64,000 bases of DNA from Paragorgia papillata (GCA_035771165.1 JAWNZC010000321.1:1525501-1589500), one strand, 5' to 3'. Shown: positions 22,415 through 33,725, numbered from the stretch's first letter. Numbers and translations: made by a program. The notes: generated by a model from the sequence alone, not told the origin.

Positions 22415-22687
22415 ACGATCATAAACAGGTTGAGGACAATAATTTAGTGCACGACTAATATCATCTCTTGCCTCCTTGTAACGTTGTACCATTAAAAAGC
22501 ATTCCGCTCGTTCAAGTAAAATGTTGGACCACAGTTCAGGATCTTTGTAGCCAACAGCATCATGGAAAAACTGTAGTGCATTAGTAAAGTGTTTAATCGC
22601 CTCATCAAACCTAAATTGACTCCGAGCTTGCTGTGCACAAAGAACTGCAGGCTGAAAATTGTTATCCATAATCGTTTACATGCACAC
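22415..22687 (-). CDS. TPR gene, first coding exon (start codon at 22,669)
   Basis: ATG at 22,667-22,669 opens 85 codons ending at donor TATGATCGT|GTAAGT, phase 0. An acceptor (TTTTTTACAG|GTGTGC) lies just before it, so the exon starts at 22,687 with 18 untranslated bases and an upstream untranslated exon is expected. The protein begins with two TPR-like hairpins: ARSQFRFDEAIKHFTNALQF, then LLERAECFLMVQRYKEARDD with ISRALNYCPQ. No signal peptide is visible. Joined to the next three exons it gives 323 residues of TPR, resembling the N-terminus of TPR-ankyrin-helicase (TRANK1-like) proteins. That makes a second gene copy of the kind at 51-64 kb plausible, but this is inference. Confidence 0.8.
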
Positions 22688-23774
22688 CTGTAAAAAAATC
22701 GAAGTTAACATACAATACGAGTATAAATACAGTATTTAAAGCAGATCTACATGTACATCAATAATGCAAACTGCACAAAGCCTAGAGTTTGTTTTAATAT
22801 AATTGGTTTATTTATCTTTTCACAAAGGCTAAATAAATGTCTGTCTGTTTGTCTGTCTGTTTGTTTGTCTGTTTGTTTGTCACCAGCCACAAATTTAAAA
22901 AAGTATTACAGCTAGTAAACCAATTTTTATCCATGTTTGGGGAAGGGCTGGCCATAGACCAATACCAACCCATTAAATTTTAGTTGAATTTGATTGAAAC
23001 TGGATAAAAATTTCAATAAAAGAAATAAATAAAAAAATTATCGATTGGGGTCATTACCCTATTACTTATATTATGCAAATCTTAACTAAATATTTAGCTA
23101 AATTACCAAATAACAATGAACTTCACAGTTCCATTGTTTATAGAATAAAGTGGTCATGGACCAATTAAGAACATACAATCTTTTTCTTTGTACAGTATAA
23201 TCAAATGGTACAAACAAAATAGATCAAGCATTTTATGTATACATACTGTCTCTTCATGTAGATCTCATAAGCTAGCATGGTTAGCATGATATTGTTGGCT
23301 AAATTGTTTCCCTATAAACATCCCCTAATAACCTGATAGCAGAAGTTCTATACTGTGTGCAAGTTCTGAGTGCCGTCGAGTTACATGTAATTATTTTATT
23401 GCATACATTAACTAACACTTATATAAAGGGTGCTGATTGCAGGAGTCAGGGTGATTATTGGAAGGAAGGTAGTCAATTAAATTATAATATCATAATACTG
23501 ACACTCAAAAGAGTCAATTCGACAACAACATGACAAAAGCATTATGACCCTTTCTCATTTGGGAGTTTACCCAGAAGTTTGTTGTTCAGTTTCAAATTAC
23601 ATTACAAAATTTGGAAATGTAGCGTTCGCGCCGACAAACTCACAAAAACAAGCGCTTCGAACAAAGTCCTCTGAAAAGACCCCCCAAAATCGATTAACAC
23701 TTGCCGCGTGACAGGTATTCCCGTATTACGTCCTCGAGCCATATCCCAACTTAACAAAAATACAAATCTAAAAT
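22688..23774. other. 5' region of the TPR gene; no gene seen
   Basis: Holds a TGTC/TGTT microsatellite at about 22,839-22,882. If the acceptor at 22,688 is used, this is the first intron and the untranslated first exon lies further right. No clear promoter was identified. Confidence 0.4.
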
Positions 23775-23777
23775 AAG

Positions 23778-24044
23778 TTAGTCTGAAGGCTCCATCCCTA
23801 ACCGACGTGGCGGTTGTCTTGAACGTTGAGAGCGACGAAGTGATGGGTTAGGCGCTGGCGAACGAACAACGTCGGAATAACTTCGTGGGGCTCTGTTAAC
23901 TTCCTTATCTCCGTCGCAATCAACGTGGAGGGGGTTACTAAATGGATCCACTGCAGCTTCTAAGTTATCGGGCTTGGTAGTACCAAGGGGACCTATCGAC
24001 AAACAGACGTAGTTGATTGAAATGAACCACCCTTCGTGTCCCAC
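23778..24044 (-). pseudogene. C-terminal scrap of an LTR-retrotransposon polyprotein
   Basis: The 88-codon ORF ends with SLRRSQRSRQPPRRLGMEP, a pattern common at the end of integrase domains in Ty3- or copia-type Pol proteins. Nothing of integrase core, RT or RNase H is visible upstream. DNA to its left (from about 23,752, beginning TGTTAAGTTGGGA on the minus strand) could be a 3' LTR remnant, but no second LTR is in the window. Only the basic tail supports the call. Confidence 0.4.
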
Positions 24045-25285
24045 ATTGTTGGATTCGGTATGTTGAGTCTGAAATGCGGTTTATGCACCACACAGTACGC
24101 GTGCAGCTTCAACATTCAATGCTTACAGCAAAGCGGTACCTTTAGGTGTCTTAATGAAGGCAGCGGGATGGAATTCAGCTAATACTTTTAATAAGTTCTA
24201 TAACAAACCTGTACTAGTATGTCAATGGCAATACTGTCATCAAATTAATTAATGTGTATAAAATCAATTATACACATGTTTTTAATGTCTATATTTTGCA
24301 TTTGTTTATGCTGGGCACATCAGAGCTTTAAAGTCTCATGGGATCTCCTGCCTCGGTGTCATGTGATAGAATTGAAAAATTAAACGAGACTTACCTGTAA
24401 GTTGAAGTTTGATGGAGATTCTATTACATGACACATGCATAGAGGCAGGAGATAACATGCCCACCCTTTTTCCTTTTTCACTTAAGCATGTTATGCTCTT
24501 ATAACTTATTTTATATAATGGGCTGTATTGTATGTTTCACGCATTTTCTGTTCTGATGAGCCCATCACGCTTTCAAGAATGAACCTGCGCAGACTCTGTG
24601 CTATCTCATGTTATCGCCTGCCTCAATGTGTCATGTGATAGAATCTCCATCAAACTTCAACTTACAGATAAGTCTCGTTTAATTTTTCAATTACACCGGA
24701 TATTTTTTGTGCCGGTACGAAAACCTATCCGGAATGTTATTGCGCAAGAGAGAGAGAGAGAAGTGAGGAAACTGCTGTGGGGAGCCGCCGGCCAAACCCC
24801 GCGGAAAACAGGCAAAATGGCCGTAAAACGAGTGTTGTAAGTTGTATTGTATAGTTCAATTCAAAGTTCAAATGTTTGATTACATTTACAATATGGGGCT
24901 GATTACACGTTAACGTTATAGCGCAATTATGGCCAATCAATGTTTTGCCTGACCCGGGGGAGGGTGGGCATACATGGAAAATTGACCCAAGTTCTTTGCT
25001 TTTGTCGGGTATTTGATTTTATTTGAAAATAAAAGAGCCTTTCAAACAAGGCGTCTTGTTATGCAAATGATACATGTTAAATTTAACATGAAATAAATAA
25101 AATTAACATCATGCATACTGTTTGTGTTGTCATTGGTTTATTGGATTCCCCATGGGTCCAAATTAGGCTTCAGCCCTCTACCCAGTTAGCCGGTTTCAGC
25201 GGTTGGAAGAGGGCTCCTCTGCGGGCTGACGGGCTCACCAGGTCGAAGCCTCACTTGTCAACTGTACACCGTTCGAGTAGCTGCT
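24045..25285. other. Foldback and spacer, no host gene seen
   Basis: Contains the foldback at 24,370-24,692. From about 25,125 the DNA looks like the 5' region of the gag/YR element: TTCAGCCCTCTACCC and GGAAGAGGGCTCC are near-inverted blocks. A short GAGA run lies near 24,750-24,761. Confidence 0.45.
24370..24692. mobile_element. Foldback element with about 90-bp arms
   Basis: Left arm AATTGAAAAATTAAACGAGA... at 24,370 and right arm ...TCTCGTTTAATTTTTCAATT ending 24,692. Shared inner blocks include AAGTTGAAGTTTGATGGAGA and GGCAGG. The spacer is about 140 bp and has no coding content. Confidence 0.85.
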
Positions 25286-25307
25286 TTTGCTCGTTTTCCC
25301 TGCTTGT

Positions 25308-26457
25308 ATGCCTCGACTAACACGAAATAGTATTTCGTCGTTGTCGCCTGGGGAAGTTCTTGCGTTATCCATGAATTCCTCTACTAATCCCACCTCTGAT
25401 GCTTCGAGTTTTTCGTCTCTTTCTACATCTGATGTCGACCTAACGCCGACCACGTTGTCCTCGCCTTCTGTAGACCTTCCTCTGGCTAGTACTGCTTCGT
25501 TGTCAAGTTCAAAAGCGTCTCGGGATCGTCTTCGGTTGGTGCCAACGCCTGTCGCCTCGATTCCTCTGGCGTCTCACGCGGTAGTGCAGTCAACACAACC
25601 TCTGAGTTCAGCTCCGTTCCCTTCGGCTTCGGTCAGTTCTCCACCAATTGACACAAATCCCGCTACTGTTGCCACGTCACTCGGCCTTTTCCCCTACCCT
25701 CCTCAGCAGCAGTGGCCCTCGTCCGGTGTTTCACCGTCCTTCCCTTCACTGTCCACCGCCAATTCGCCTTGGCTTTTCTCGTCGCCTGGTTTGTCAGCGC
25801 CATCTTGGTTCGCTCACGCCTCAACCGCTGTTCCATCGCAGGCTCATGTAGCTTCGAGCTCACAGCCAATGCCAGTCGTGCCACATCCTGCCTTTCCAAA
25901 TCCAGCGCAGTCAGCCATACAAACTCCAGCTGCTCAAATCTGCCTGCCATCCCATCGCCTCTTATGCCAGATGCTATAATAAACACAGGTAACATTGCTT
26001 CTCATTTTGTTGGGGCTCCTCCTTTGCAGGAGGCATTTGTTGTTGGCTGGGGTTTTCACCCGATCCCCTATAAAGCGGTGCTAGCCATTACCTCCGGTCA
26101 TTTTGTGGAACTCGTCCCATTGTTGTCCAAGCCGTCACAAGACCCAGTCTGTCCTACCATCTCGGTTGATGGTCGGGTTATATTCTCCAGCTACAACCGT
26201 CCCCAACGACGCCTCACTGATATTGTACAATGGGTTCAGGCATTCTCTATATACACCTTAATCATGGTGGCCTCATTCCCAGGGAGGGCTCGGGACCTCC
26301 TTGCCTACCAACTGTTAATTCTCCGGACTTACTCCCAGTTTCGGGGCTTTGCTTGGCTGAACTATGATGAGGCTTTCCGCCGTGATGCTGCAGCCCGTCA
26401 CATCTCAGATAGGTTTCACATGAATGTTAAGCTGTTACAATTACCATACTGCCTCTA
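25308..26457 (+). pseudogene. Gag-like ORF of a tyrosine-recombinase retroelement, frameshifted
   Basis: ATG at 25,308 opens MPRLTRNSISSLSPGEVLAL followed by a long Ser/Pro/Thr-rich region. After a frameshift near 25,940-25,980 the second half is folded-protein-like: FVVGWGFHPIPYKAVLAI, SGHFVELVPLLS, VQWVQAFSIYTLI, FPGRARDLLAYQLLILRTY, WLNYDEAFRRDAAA. The same domain recurs in the second gag remnant at 47,030-47,350 (SGEFFELSKHL, MSVFTHEFPNRAQEFLQY). It is placed as the gag of a DIRS-like (YR) element because a tyrosine recombinase follows directly. RT and RNase H are missing, so this is a deletion derivative. No LTRs or split repeats were confirmed. Confidence 0.65.
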
Positions 26458-26889
26458 GTGGGGTTCGGCCCATCACGGCACCTCTCACGCGCTGATATTG
26501 TCTACGATTCGCCAGACCGCATCTGCATTTTCCTCAAAACATCCAAGACTGACTCCTTCCACCGTGGCTGTTTCATCTTTTTGGGCCCATCCGGTCGCCT
26601 CAGTTGCCCAATCGACGCCCTTAATCGATACCTGCTTCTTCGTGGCTCCACTCCTGGTCCCCTTTTTCTCTGCCAAGACGGCACTCCTCTCTCATCGTCT
26701 CTTGTCAACCACTGGCTCCGGGCAATCCTCACCTCAGCAGGAGTTCCTGGTAACTTCTCCAGCCACAGTTTTCGAATCAGTGCTGCCACCTCCGCCGCCT
26801 TGGCCGGTATCCCTGATCATCTGATCAAGGATCATCTTGGTCCAGCGACGCGTACCTACGGTACATCCGTACTCCACCTGATGTCTTAA
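26458..26889 (+). pseudogene. Tyrosine recombinase (integrase-fold) domain, C-terminal part, frameshifted
   Basis: Visible motifs are KTSKTDSFHRG, PLFLCQDGTPLSS and the catalytic HSFRISAATSAALAGIPDHL (H-x-x-R box). The expected LGRWSSDAY segment is broken by a small deletion at about 26,842. The right reading (SSDAYLRYIRTP, with the nucleophile Tyr) continues in another frame to about 26,915. The N-terminal recombinase half with the first catalytic Arg is not seen. The gag-like ORF ends one base before it, with RT/RNase H deleted between them. Tyrosine recombinases of this type insert DIRS-like circles, or move Cryptons. Confidence 0.75.
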
Positions 26890-27262
26890 TGGCCACCTCG
26901 CGCTTCTTGGTCTAACTTCAGTGGGGGAAGTCGCCTCTTTGGTACGCCATTGGGCAGGTATTCGAGCCTCGAATCCCCTTCTCCAGCTCTGCTGGAGAGT
27001 GGCGTTGGAGAGGGTAATTCTCGGCAAGAACTGCAATGAATTAGTCGTGGAGCTTAGGCTCGTGAATCTCTCTCCGTGTGCTCCGAAGACCTTTTAGGCA
27101 TGGGCTTCACGTTGGGACTGCAAACCCTCTCCAACGAGACTACACCCTCCAGAGATAGAAATACATGTAGTCGGACTTAGGTAGTGTGGACAGGGCTATA
27201 GTATCGGGTTGCTTGCATGAATGTTAACACTTTTTAACCCTCTCATTCCGAGACTTCTCCCC

Positions 27263-27300
<38 letters not shown>

Positions 27301-27667
27301 AGATAAAGTTGTTCCACAACAACAGTGCGCATGAAAGGGTTACTCAATAGTGTGTTTAATCAGACTTAATAACACTTTTTAATCGTCTTTTTTCCTTTGT
27401 GGTAGCTGAAATTCTATTGAAAAGAGTCAAAGAGTTTGATTCAGTATTGGCAGTAAATAAAGGTTCCTTTATATACAAGGAAAATAAATTACACTTGCTC
27501 TAACTCAAGACAGGCGGAAATTTCACAAAGATTGACCACAAAGTTGTGCTCCACAGTGGGGCCTATTGACGCAAAAAGTTTGGAAATGTCAAATGCCCCT
27601 GGGTACGCCACCCTCCCCTGGGTCAGACAAAACATTGAAAAGTCTCAGGCATAAAAGTGTTACAGTC
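26890..27667. other. 3' region of the YR element and spacer
   Basis: To about 27,190 this continues the GC-richer YR element, with paired blocks CTCCAGCTCTGCTGGAG (short palindrome near 26,981-26,997) and GTTGGAGAGGG / CCCTCTCCAAC near 27,005 and 27,127. From 27,200 it is ordinary AT-rich spacer. Confidence 0.45.
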
Positions 27668-27887
27668 ATTTGCGACTCACTTTTCACCCAAATCTTCGGA
27701 AGTTCGTTCCGAAGTTCGCAAGTTCGTTGGGAAGTTCAAAGTTCGTTTTGAACTACGCATTTGATTGGCTGCTAGGAACCACGCAACCAATCAAACACGT
27801 AGTTCAAAACGAACTACGAACTTCCCAACGAACTTGCGAACTTCGGAACGAACTTCCGAAGATTTGGGTGAAAAGTGAGTTGCAAAT
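27668..27887. repeat. 220-bp near-perfect palindrome
   Basis: Each arm is about 100 bp around a centre near 27,777. The arms begin ATTTGCGACTCACTTTTCAC (left) and end with the complement, AGTTGCAAAT (right). Within the arms the heptamer AAGTTCG or its complement recurs many times. CCAATC and its inverse flank the loop. Confidence 0.9.
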
Positions 27888-29890
27888 AGACAGTTGGTAC
27901 AAATATTGAATATACATAATGTACTATCCAATGTACCTTATACCTGAACTCATTGTCTCATATAAGTAACTAGTTTTATTGACATATACAGCCAGATAGC
28001 ATATTTCACAAATATTGCATTTGATTGTGCATAACATAATTGTTTAAATATTAATGAGACCAAGGTTACTCTTATAGCAGTTAGGTGCTATTTATATGGG
28101 TAAACTACCATAGATATTAAACTAACATATGTGAATGCAAAGTCGTAAAGAATTGAAAGTCTCCATTTTGCTTACTAGCTAGCCATCCTGGTTATTGGGA
28201 ACATGCACAAGCCTAATTACAATTACTGTACTGATAAAACAAAATTTCATCATGTGAAGGAGGAAGCGAACCCTGCATGGCTACATCCCTTCTCAGTGAG
28301 GCTTTACAGGTGGCAACAGGGCCATTTTTATCACTTTGTGAGAATTGAAAAGGCCCAAAAAAAAATTCTCAAATGACGGCTCACCCCCACATAATGCCAC
28401 CACTGTCCATGCTCAACAACAACAACAACAACAACATTTATTTGTACTTTTTAAGTTTAGGAGTAATTGCATGGTATTATTATATGGCACGCATTACTTA
28501 TCACACACTGTGATTGGTTGCTGACATTGGCAAGATTTCTCTGTAATGCCCATGGGCATTATGAAAATTGTTAAATGCCCTATGATTGGAAACAAACAAA
28601 AAATCCTAATAAGAAACTTTTGTTGCCACAAAACGATGAAAATAAATGAAACAAGATGCCTGGGTCACTTGGGCTAATGGCAAGTACGCAGAGCCTGAAT
28701 CAAAGGTTGAATGTGATGCCATACTTAACACTGTCTGGTGAACATATTTACAGTCAAGGCTAGTTGTCAGCCACATCTGATCACTGTTAAATTAGAAAGT
28801 CAGCCAGTCACTTTCAAAATCTACCAACAATGTGCAAGAACATGCACCTTGCTCAAAAGGCAAAGCTGTTCAACTTTTTGTCCAACTCCAAAAGTGAAAC
28901 GAGCAAAGAACTTACAACATGCCTCATAGCCTCACTCACTCAGTCACACGGCTAACAACTCACTGGAAGTTACTGGAAGCATTAATAGAAATGTGTAAAA
29001 ATGCAATTTTGTGTTAGCAAAAAAAAAACAACCCAGAAACAGACTTGGAGTCGGTCTAACACAGTAGCCCGAGTACTTATAATATACATGTACCATAATT
29101 ATACAGTAGATCTGCCTTAATAGTCTATTAAGCAAAATAATTTGGAAAATCCTGTGACTTTAACACATTCCTGCCTGAGCCTGCAGGCCAAAAAAGGACA
29201 TTTATTATATTTTACTCAAACTGTCATTTAATATGCCATACAATTTTATGTGCCTTTTAATATAAATCAACACAGAAACAACCCTAAAACCGCCCAACTT
29301 CAAATATCAAATACATGTATAATATAGTTAGTTAACGTTTATTAAAGCTTATATATTCATTCGACGTTATTAAACTCGTGAAACGGCGAAACCTGTTAGC
29401 TGAGTTTGACTTCAAACTATTCGACAAAACCCTTTTAGAACTCTAAAGCTTTTGAATGTCGAAAAACATACTTTAAGTATTCAATACTTAATACTCAGTA
29501 AGCTTTAATATGCTGAACAGACTTTAGATTGCCGTCCTTAGCTTGCTTAAACTGGCACACTTCACAAAGCTTTCCTACAATAACTTACATATTGCTCCTA
29601 AGACCAGTCTTTACAAAGGAACAGTGCGTTTCGAACGTGTAAATAGTTGAGTATTTAAGACATAGTGGACGAGGTTCAAGGTGACCAAAAATGAAGGAAT
29701 TATAATTGATCTTATAACTTCAAGGACTATCGCCAACAGTACTATTTACCTTGTGCCACTTTACTTGACCCATCACTTCACCGTGGTTTCCCAAATGTAC
29801 GAGAAAGTCTGTTTTGAAGCAAAACTTCTGGCCCCCTTGAAAGTAAATATAGCAGTGCTTCCACAACACAACCGAAACTGGATTTCCTGT
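27888..29890. other. No gene confirmed; AT-rich spacer
   Basis: A short (AAC)n run lies at about 28,415-28,437. On the minus strand about 29,843-29,739 could be read as an exon (QKFCFKTDFLVHLGNHGEV, donor GCACAAG|GTAAAT), but no phase partner was found, so it is not called. Confidence 0.35.
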
Positions 29891-29891
29891 T

Positions 29892-30290
29892 TGTTGTAGC
29901 CTGCGAGCCGGCTCTTGGGTAGGGCGGGAGGTAGTGAAATATAGAGCCTGCACGCATAGAAGGGGCGGCACTCAAATTTGATAGCTAATTACGGGTTGTC
30001 CAAAGCGACCAATCACAAACCAGACGAGCAATGTAAACAAGAAAACGGTTTTACTTCCTCGCCTAATGAAATATTATTTGGAACAGTGGTTTGCACATTT
30101 TGGACAGTATAACAAGTTTTATAAAACGCAGAATCTTGAACTCTACATCAAATGAAAGCTCATTCAACATATAACAACATACGTACACAATATATTTCAT
30201 CGATGCGTAGTTCTGAAATTACTAGTCATCTTGTTCCACAAATGACAAGATAATGATATGCCGTATAGCCGCCGTGTCACTTCGGTACGT
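29892..30290. repeat. Copy of an interspersed repeat family shared with 40.4-41.0 and 42.6-42.8 kb
   Basis: TAGCCTGCGAGCCGGCTC at about 29,898 matches the complement near 40,413-40,432. The block AAAACGCAGAATCTTGAACT then ATCAAATGAAAGCTCATTCA near 30,125-30,170 matches 42,695-42,745 directly and 40,935-40,985 inverted. ACAATATATTTCA..GATGCGTAGTTCTGAAATTA near 30,190-30,222 also recurs. Confidence 0.8.
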
Positions 30291-30957
30291 CCTGTCTGAC
30301 TTTTTCCTATCTCTATATATTTTCATATATCGAGTGGAAGAACTGAAAAGAAGGAGCCGGAGTCTTTCAGACTTTAACTCACTTTAGTCATATAAATAAT
30401 CGTATCCCGAGAGATACAGGCTGGTACAAAAAGCTGTGTGTATTGCAGGCGAATGGTGTTTCGAACCTTATCGTTTGTTTTATAGATAATATTTTCTCAA
30501 TCGTGGGAAGTTGTCCTTTGATACCAAATTTTCAATTAATTGACTTATCCATGAGAGGACGATTTGCTTTCACACTATACTAAAGTGTTTAACAACCGTG
30601 GCAAAGGGAAAAGGTGGTGAAATTTTTGGAACGAATCTGAAACGCTGACATTTCAAGCAAGGACTCCCCTCGAAACGTCAGTATTTCGTTTCAAAACGAT
30701 TCGGGTCTATCGATCTGGGTCTATCCTAATAATATGATTTTAATACGGTTCGTACAACCCTTGATAAATGATCAAAGATATTAAAAATATTTACCTGATG
30801 GAAATATCTTTCAGACACAAATGCACTTAATATTTTACAAATTAACAGCAGTCTATTAATATATGGTTGTACGTCAACAATCAGCATCTCGTCCAATCAG
30901 TGAGCTGCGTCCCAATTTGGAACGTTTCTTCTCAAAAAACAATACTACGCGTGCCAA
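30291..30957. other. No gene seen
   Basis: AT-rich spacer, possibly the interior of the repeat family flanking it. Nothing recognised. Confidence 0.3.
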
Positions 30958-31019
30958 TCTCGTACCCAGCGCCTGCGATCCTTTTGGCTAAAAAGGATCG
31001 CAGGCTCTGGGTACGAGAC
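30958..31019. repeat. Perfect hairpin of the CTCGTACCCAG family
   Basis: TCTCGTACCCAGCGCCTGCG and the mirrored CGCAGGCTCTGGGTACGAGA enclose ATCCTTTTGGCTAAAAAGGAT, which itself pairs. Same terminal word as the Mutator-like element that starts 70 bp to the right. Confidence 0.8.
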
Positions 31020-31089
31020 AATCTCGAGCCCATAGTCACCCCCCTTTTTGGTCAGCGGGAGAGCGCGGGGGAGACTCCTAGACTAGACT

Positions 31090-32108
31090 CAACCTCGTAC
31101 CCAGGGTCTTATCTCCGAAAAGACCCTGGTTGCGGCTGGTCACGTGCCGCCTAAACAAATTTTAAATCATGGGAGGGGTGGTTAGCTTTAGTAAGCTGCA
31201 CACTCAATGACAATGCTACAACAAGTCCAGTTTTAATACTCATATTCTTAAATCTGATATTAGATTTAGGCGAACTATAAAGTTTACTGAAAGAATGAAA
31301 AACGCGATTCAACAACTGCATTTACCTGACTTTCTGTTGATGACAAATGCGCGTGAAAGGACAGTACTAGTCGGCTTGATATTGTATAGTTGCAATCTTT
31401 CCTGAATCGCTTCTTTCGGCACTTTTCGCCGCGGTTATCGGGGCATTGGCTGAAATGTCAATGCATTTTTTGATGCGAGAGAAAGCGGTTTGGCTCTCGC
31501 AAACCAACGTCTTGAACTTTGTGAAATTTTGTAATCTTCTTTCACATGGCCTTTAGATTAAACGAGGAAGAGCACTCGTCGCAAGGAAGTCTTTTACCGT
31601 AAGGCATTTCGGCCAAATATTGCAGTTCAAAATTTGCCTTGTTGTACAAATGCTTAAGGTACTTCACAGTTCACATCACCAACACAGCGATGAAGTCGAC
31701 ACGCATTCGACGGTGCATTTAATAGTCGATTCGAGTCGATTGGTATATCTTCTTCGGGATTTCTTTGGATGCGACATGATCTTTTGTTCTTCGACGACGT
31801 ACACCAAAGAAGAAAGCGAGATATGTTTTGTCAACACCAAGTACGTTTGTTTTTTGTTGTTTTCATTTCAACAGATATTTTGCGATCAACAGCCTGGCGC
31901 CAGACAACGACGCCAGACGTAATATATTATTTGTATAAACAAAACGGTGAAGCGGTTGTAATTGTGCCTTTGTCACTCCTCCCTGAGTATTTTTTAAATC
32001 GTTAATTGAAAACCCCCCAATTTTTAGGGGGCACGTGACCAGCCGCAACCAGGGTCTTTTCGCAGCGGTGGGCGGAGCAGCGGAGATAAGACCCTGGGTA
32101 CGAGGTTG
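31090..32108. mobile_element. Mutator-like (MULE-type) element, 9-bp target duplication
   Basis: Long inverted ends start CAACCTCGTACCCAGGGTCT at 31,090 with the complement ending at 32,108. The match extends through AAAAGACCCTGGTTGCGGCT and GGTCACGTGCC, about 65 bp, although the right end has a roughly 19-bp extra segment in its hairpin. GACTAGACT is duplicated at 31,081-31,089 and 32,109-32,117. Nine-bp duplications plus long ends are the Mutator pattern. No transposase is visible. The 900-bp interior, with an open frame near 31,620-31,920, may be captured host DNA, which could not be tested here. Confidence 0.8.
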
Positions 32109-32117
32109 GACTAGACT

Positions 32118-32463
32118 TGGCAGTTCCTTCCCCGCACGAGAAGCCCCCAATACCCAGGAAGGCCCCTACCATATATGGCGGTCCAAACCATTTCCGTCAT
32201 GAGTGGCTACGGTGACTAAATGCTTCTTATAAATTATCCATCAAGTAAATTATCAAGTTATATTTCAAGAGTGATAAGTCTTTTTCTGATATTTTTCGTT
32301 AATTAATTCATTATTGTGGTAATCGTGAAAGCTTCACGCAAACTCTCCGTCTCCGGAGTGTTTTGACGTGTCGGTCAGCTGAAACAACGCAAATAATGGA
32401 AGTGCTTTTATACGAGCGGCTAGTAAAGAACAATATTTTGGTTCTCACTAATGTCTCGCAAAC
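32118..32463. other. Repeat flank, no gene seen
   Basis: GGCAGTTCCTTCCCCGCACG near 32,119 and CCCCTACCATATATGG near 32,163 have inverted counterparts near 39,560-39,625, so this belongs to an older repeat into which the Mutator-like element inserted. Confidence 0.5.
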
Positions 32464-32464
32464 T

Positions 32465-32603
32465 TGAACCCGCAAAGATTCAGGATTCAGGAATTAATGA
32501 AAGCAGTCCATCTTGTTTGTCACGGAAACGGTCTTGCCTAGCATACTTGAAATCGAATAAAATTGCTGAACAATATCGACAATTTCGATATATTCGGACA
32601 ATT

Positions 32604-32684
<81 letters not shown>

Positions 32685-33145
32685 CATGATCGCCTCGGAT
32701 TATTTTGTTCTCCGAGGGAATATATGTAAACCTCGTATTTCCCTCATCGCTCATGCAAGAGGGAAATTTATCGTTTGTCTTCTAATTTTCCCGTGCATGT
32801 TGATGAGGGAAAATTAGAAGACAGAAATATTTTAGTGTCTTCTTCTAAATTTCCCGCTTGCATATATTTTCCCTCATCAACATCCACGGGAAAATTAGAT
32901 GCAACTTCTCTGATCAACCGTGTAAATTTCCTGTTGGTTAGATTCTCAAAGTTTTCCTCGGCGATCATAATATTACAAACTAATAACATGACTTTTCGGG
33001 AAATTAGCGATTAAATTTCCCCTTTGCCTCGGGAAGATTTGTAAAACTAATCTTCCCTCGGCGGCGGGGAAATTTAATCGCTAATTTCCCTCAAGTCATG
33101 TTATTACTTATAAATATATATCGAAATTGTATCTTTGCGGGTTCA
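32465..33145. mobile_element. Composite foldback element with internal hairpins
   Basis: TGAACCCGCAAAGAT (32,465-32,479) mirrors 33,131-33,145, and ACAATTTCGATATATAT (32,598-32,614) mirrors 33,114-33,130. Inside are an (AT)n run at 32,609-32,678, the hairpin GTCTTCTAATTTTCCC../..GGGAAAATTAGAAGAC near 32,777-32,822, and a larger one (AACATGACTT../..AAGTCATGTT) at 32,985-33,103. Confidence 0.8.
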
Positions 33146-33147
33146 AT

Positions 33148-33725
33148 TTACCAATAAAATAAAATAGGGGTGAAATTATGGTTTATATCATGTTACGTTA
33201 TATGTTCTTCCCAACAGACACATAAACTTACCCCATTTTACCAATAATTAGTAAAATCGGGGTGTAATTATGGATTATATCATGTTACGTTATATGTTTT
33301 ACCCAACTGATGCATAAACTAACCCGGCCCAATTTACCAATAATTAGTAAAATCGGGGTGTAATTATGGATTATATCATGTTACATTATATGTTTTACCC
33401 AACTGACACATAAACTTACCCCAATTTACCAATAATCAGTAAAATCGGGGTGTAATTATGGATTATATCATGTTACGTTATACGTTTTACCCAACTGACA
33501 CATAAACTTACCCCAATTTACCAATAATCAGTAAAATCGGGGTGTAATTATGGATTATATCATGTTACATAGTTTATGTTTTACCCAACTGACACATAAA
33601 CTTACCCCAATTTACCAATAATCAGCTGTAAAATCGGGGTGTAATTATGGATTATATCATGTTACGTTATACGTTTTACCCAACTGACACATAAACTTAC
33701 CCTAATTTACCAATAATCAGTATAA
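33148..33725. repeat. Satellite block, 92-97 bp period, about six units
   Basis: The phase marker CGGGGTG..AATTATGG occurs with GGGG at 33,167, 33,259, 33,355, 33,447, 33,539 and 33,636, giving steps of 92, 96, 92, 92 and 97. Each unit carries AATTTACCAATAATYAGTAA, TTATATCATGTTACRTTATA and CCCAACTGACACATAAACTT. The length differences are short insertions. The block abuts the foldback at 32,465-33,145. Confidence 0.95.

Noticed and set aside
26485..27036. Minus-strand ORFs over the recombinase
   Set aside because: Antisense shadows of the YR domain in a locally GC-richer region.
32451..32817. Tyr-Ile repeat ORFs
   Set aside because: Translation of the (AT)n run at 32,609-32,678.
33148..33725. 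Possible CRISPR-like regular repeats
   Set aside because: Units are contiguous 92-97-bp satellite monomers with no spacer/repeat alternation, in a eukaryotic setting.
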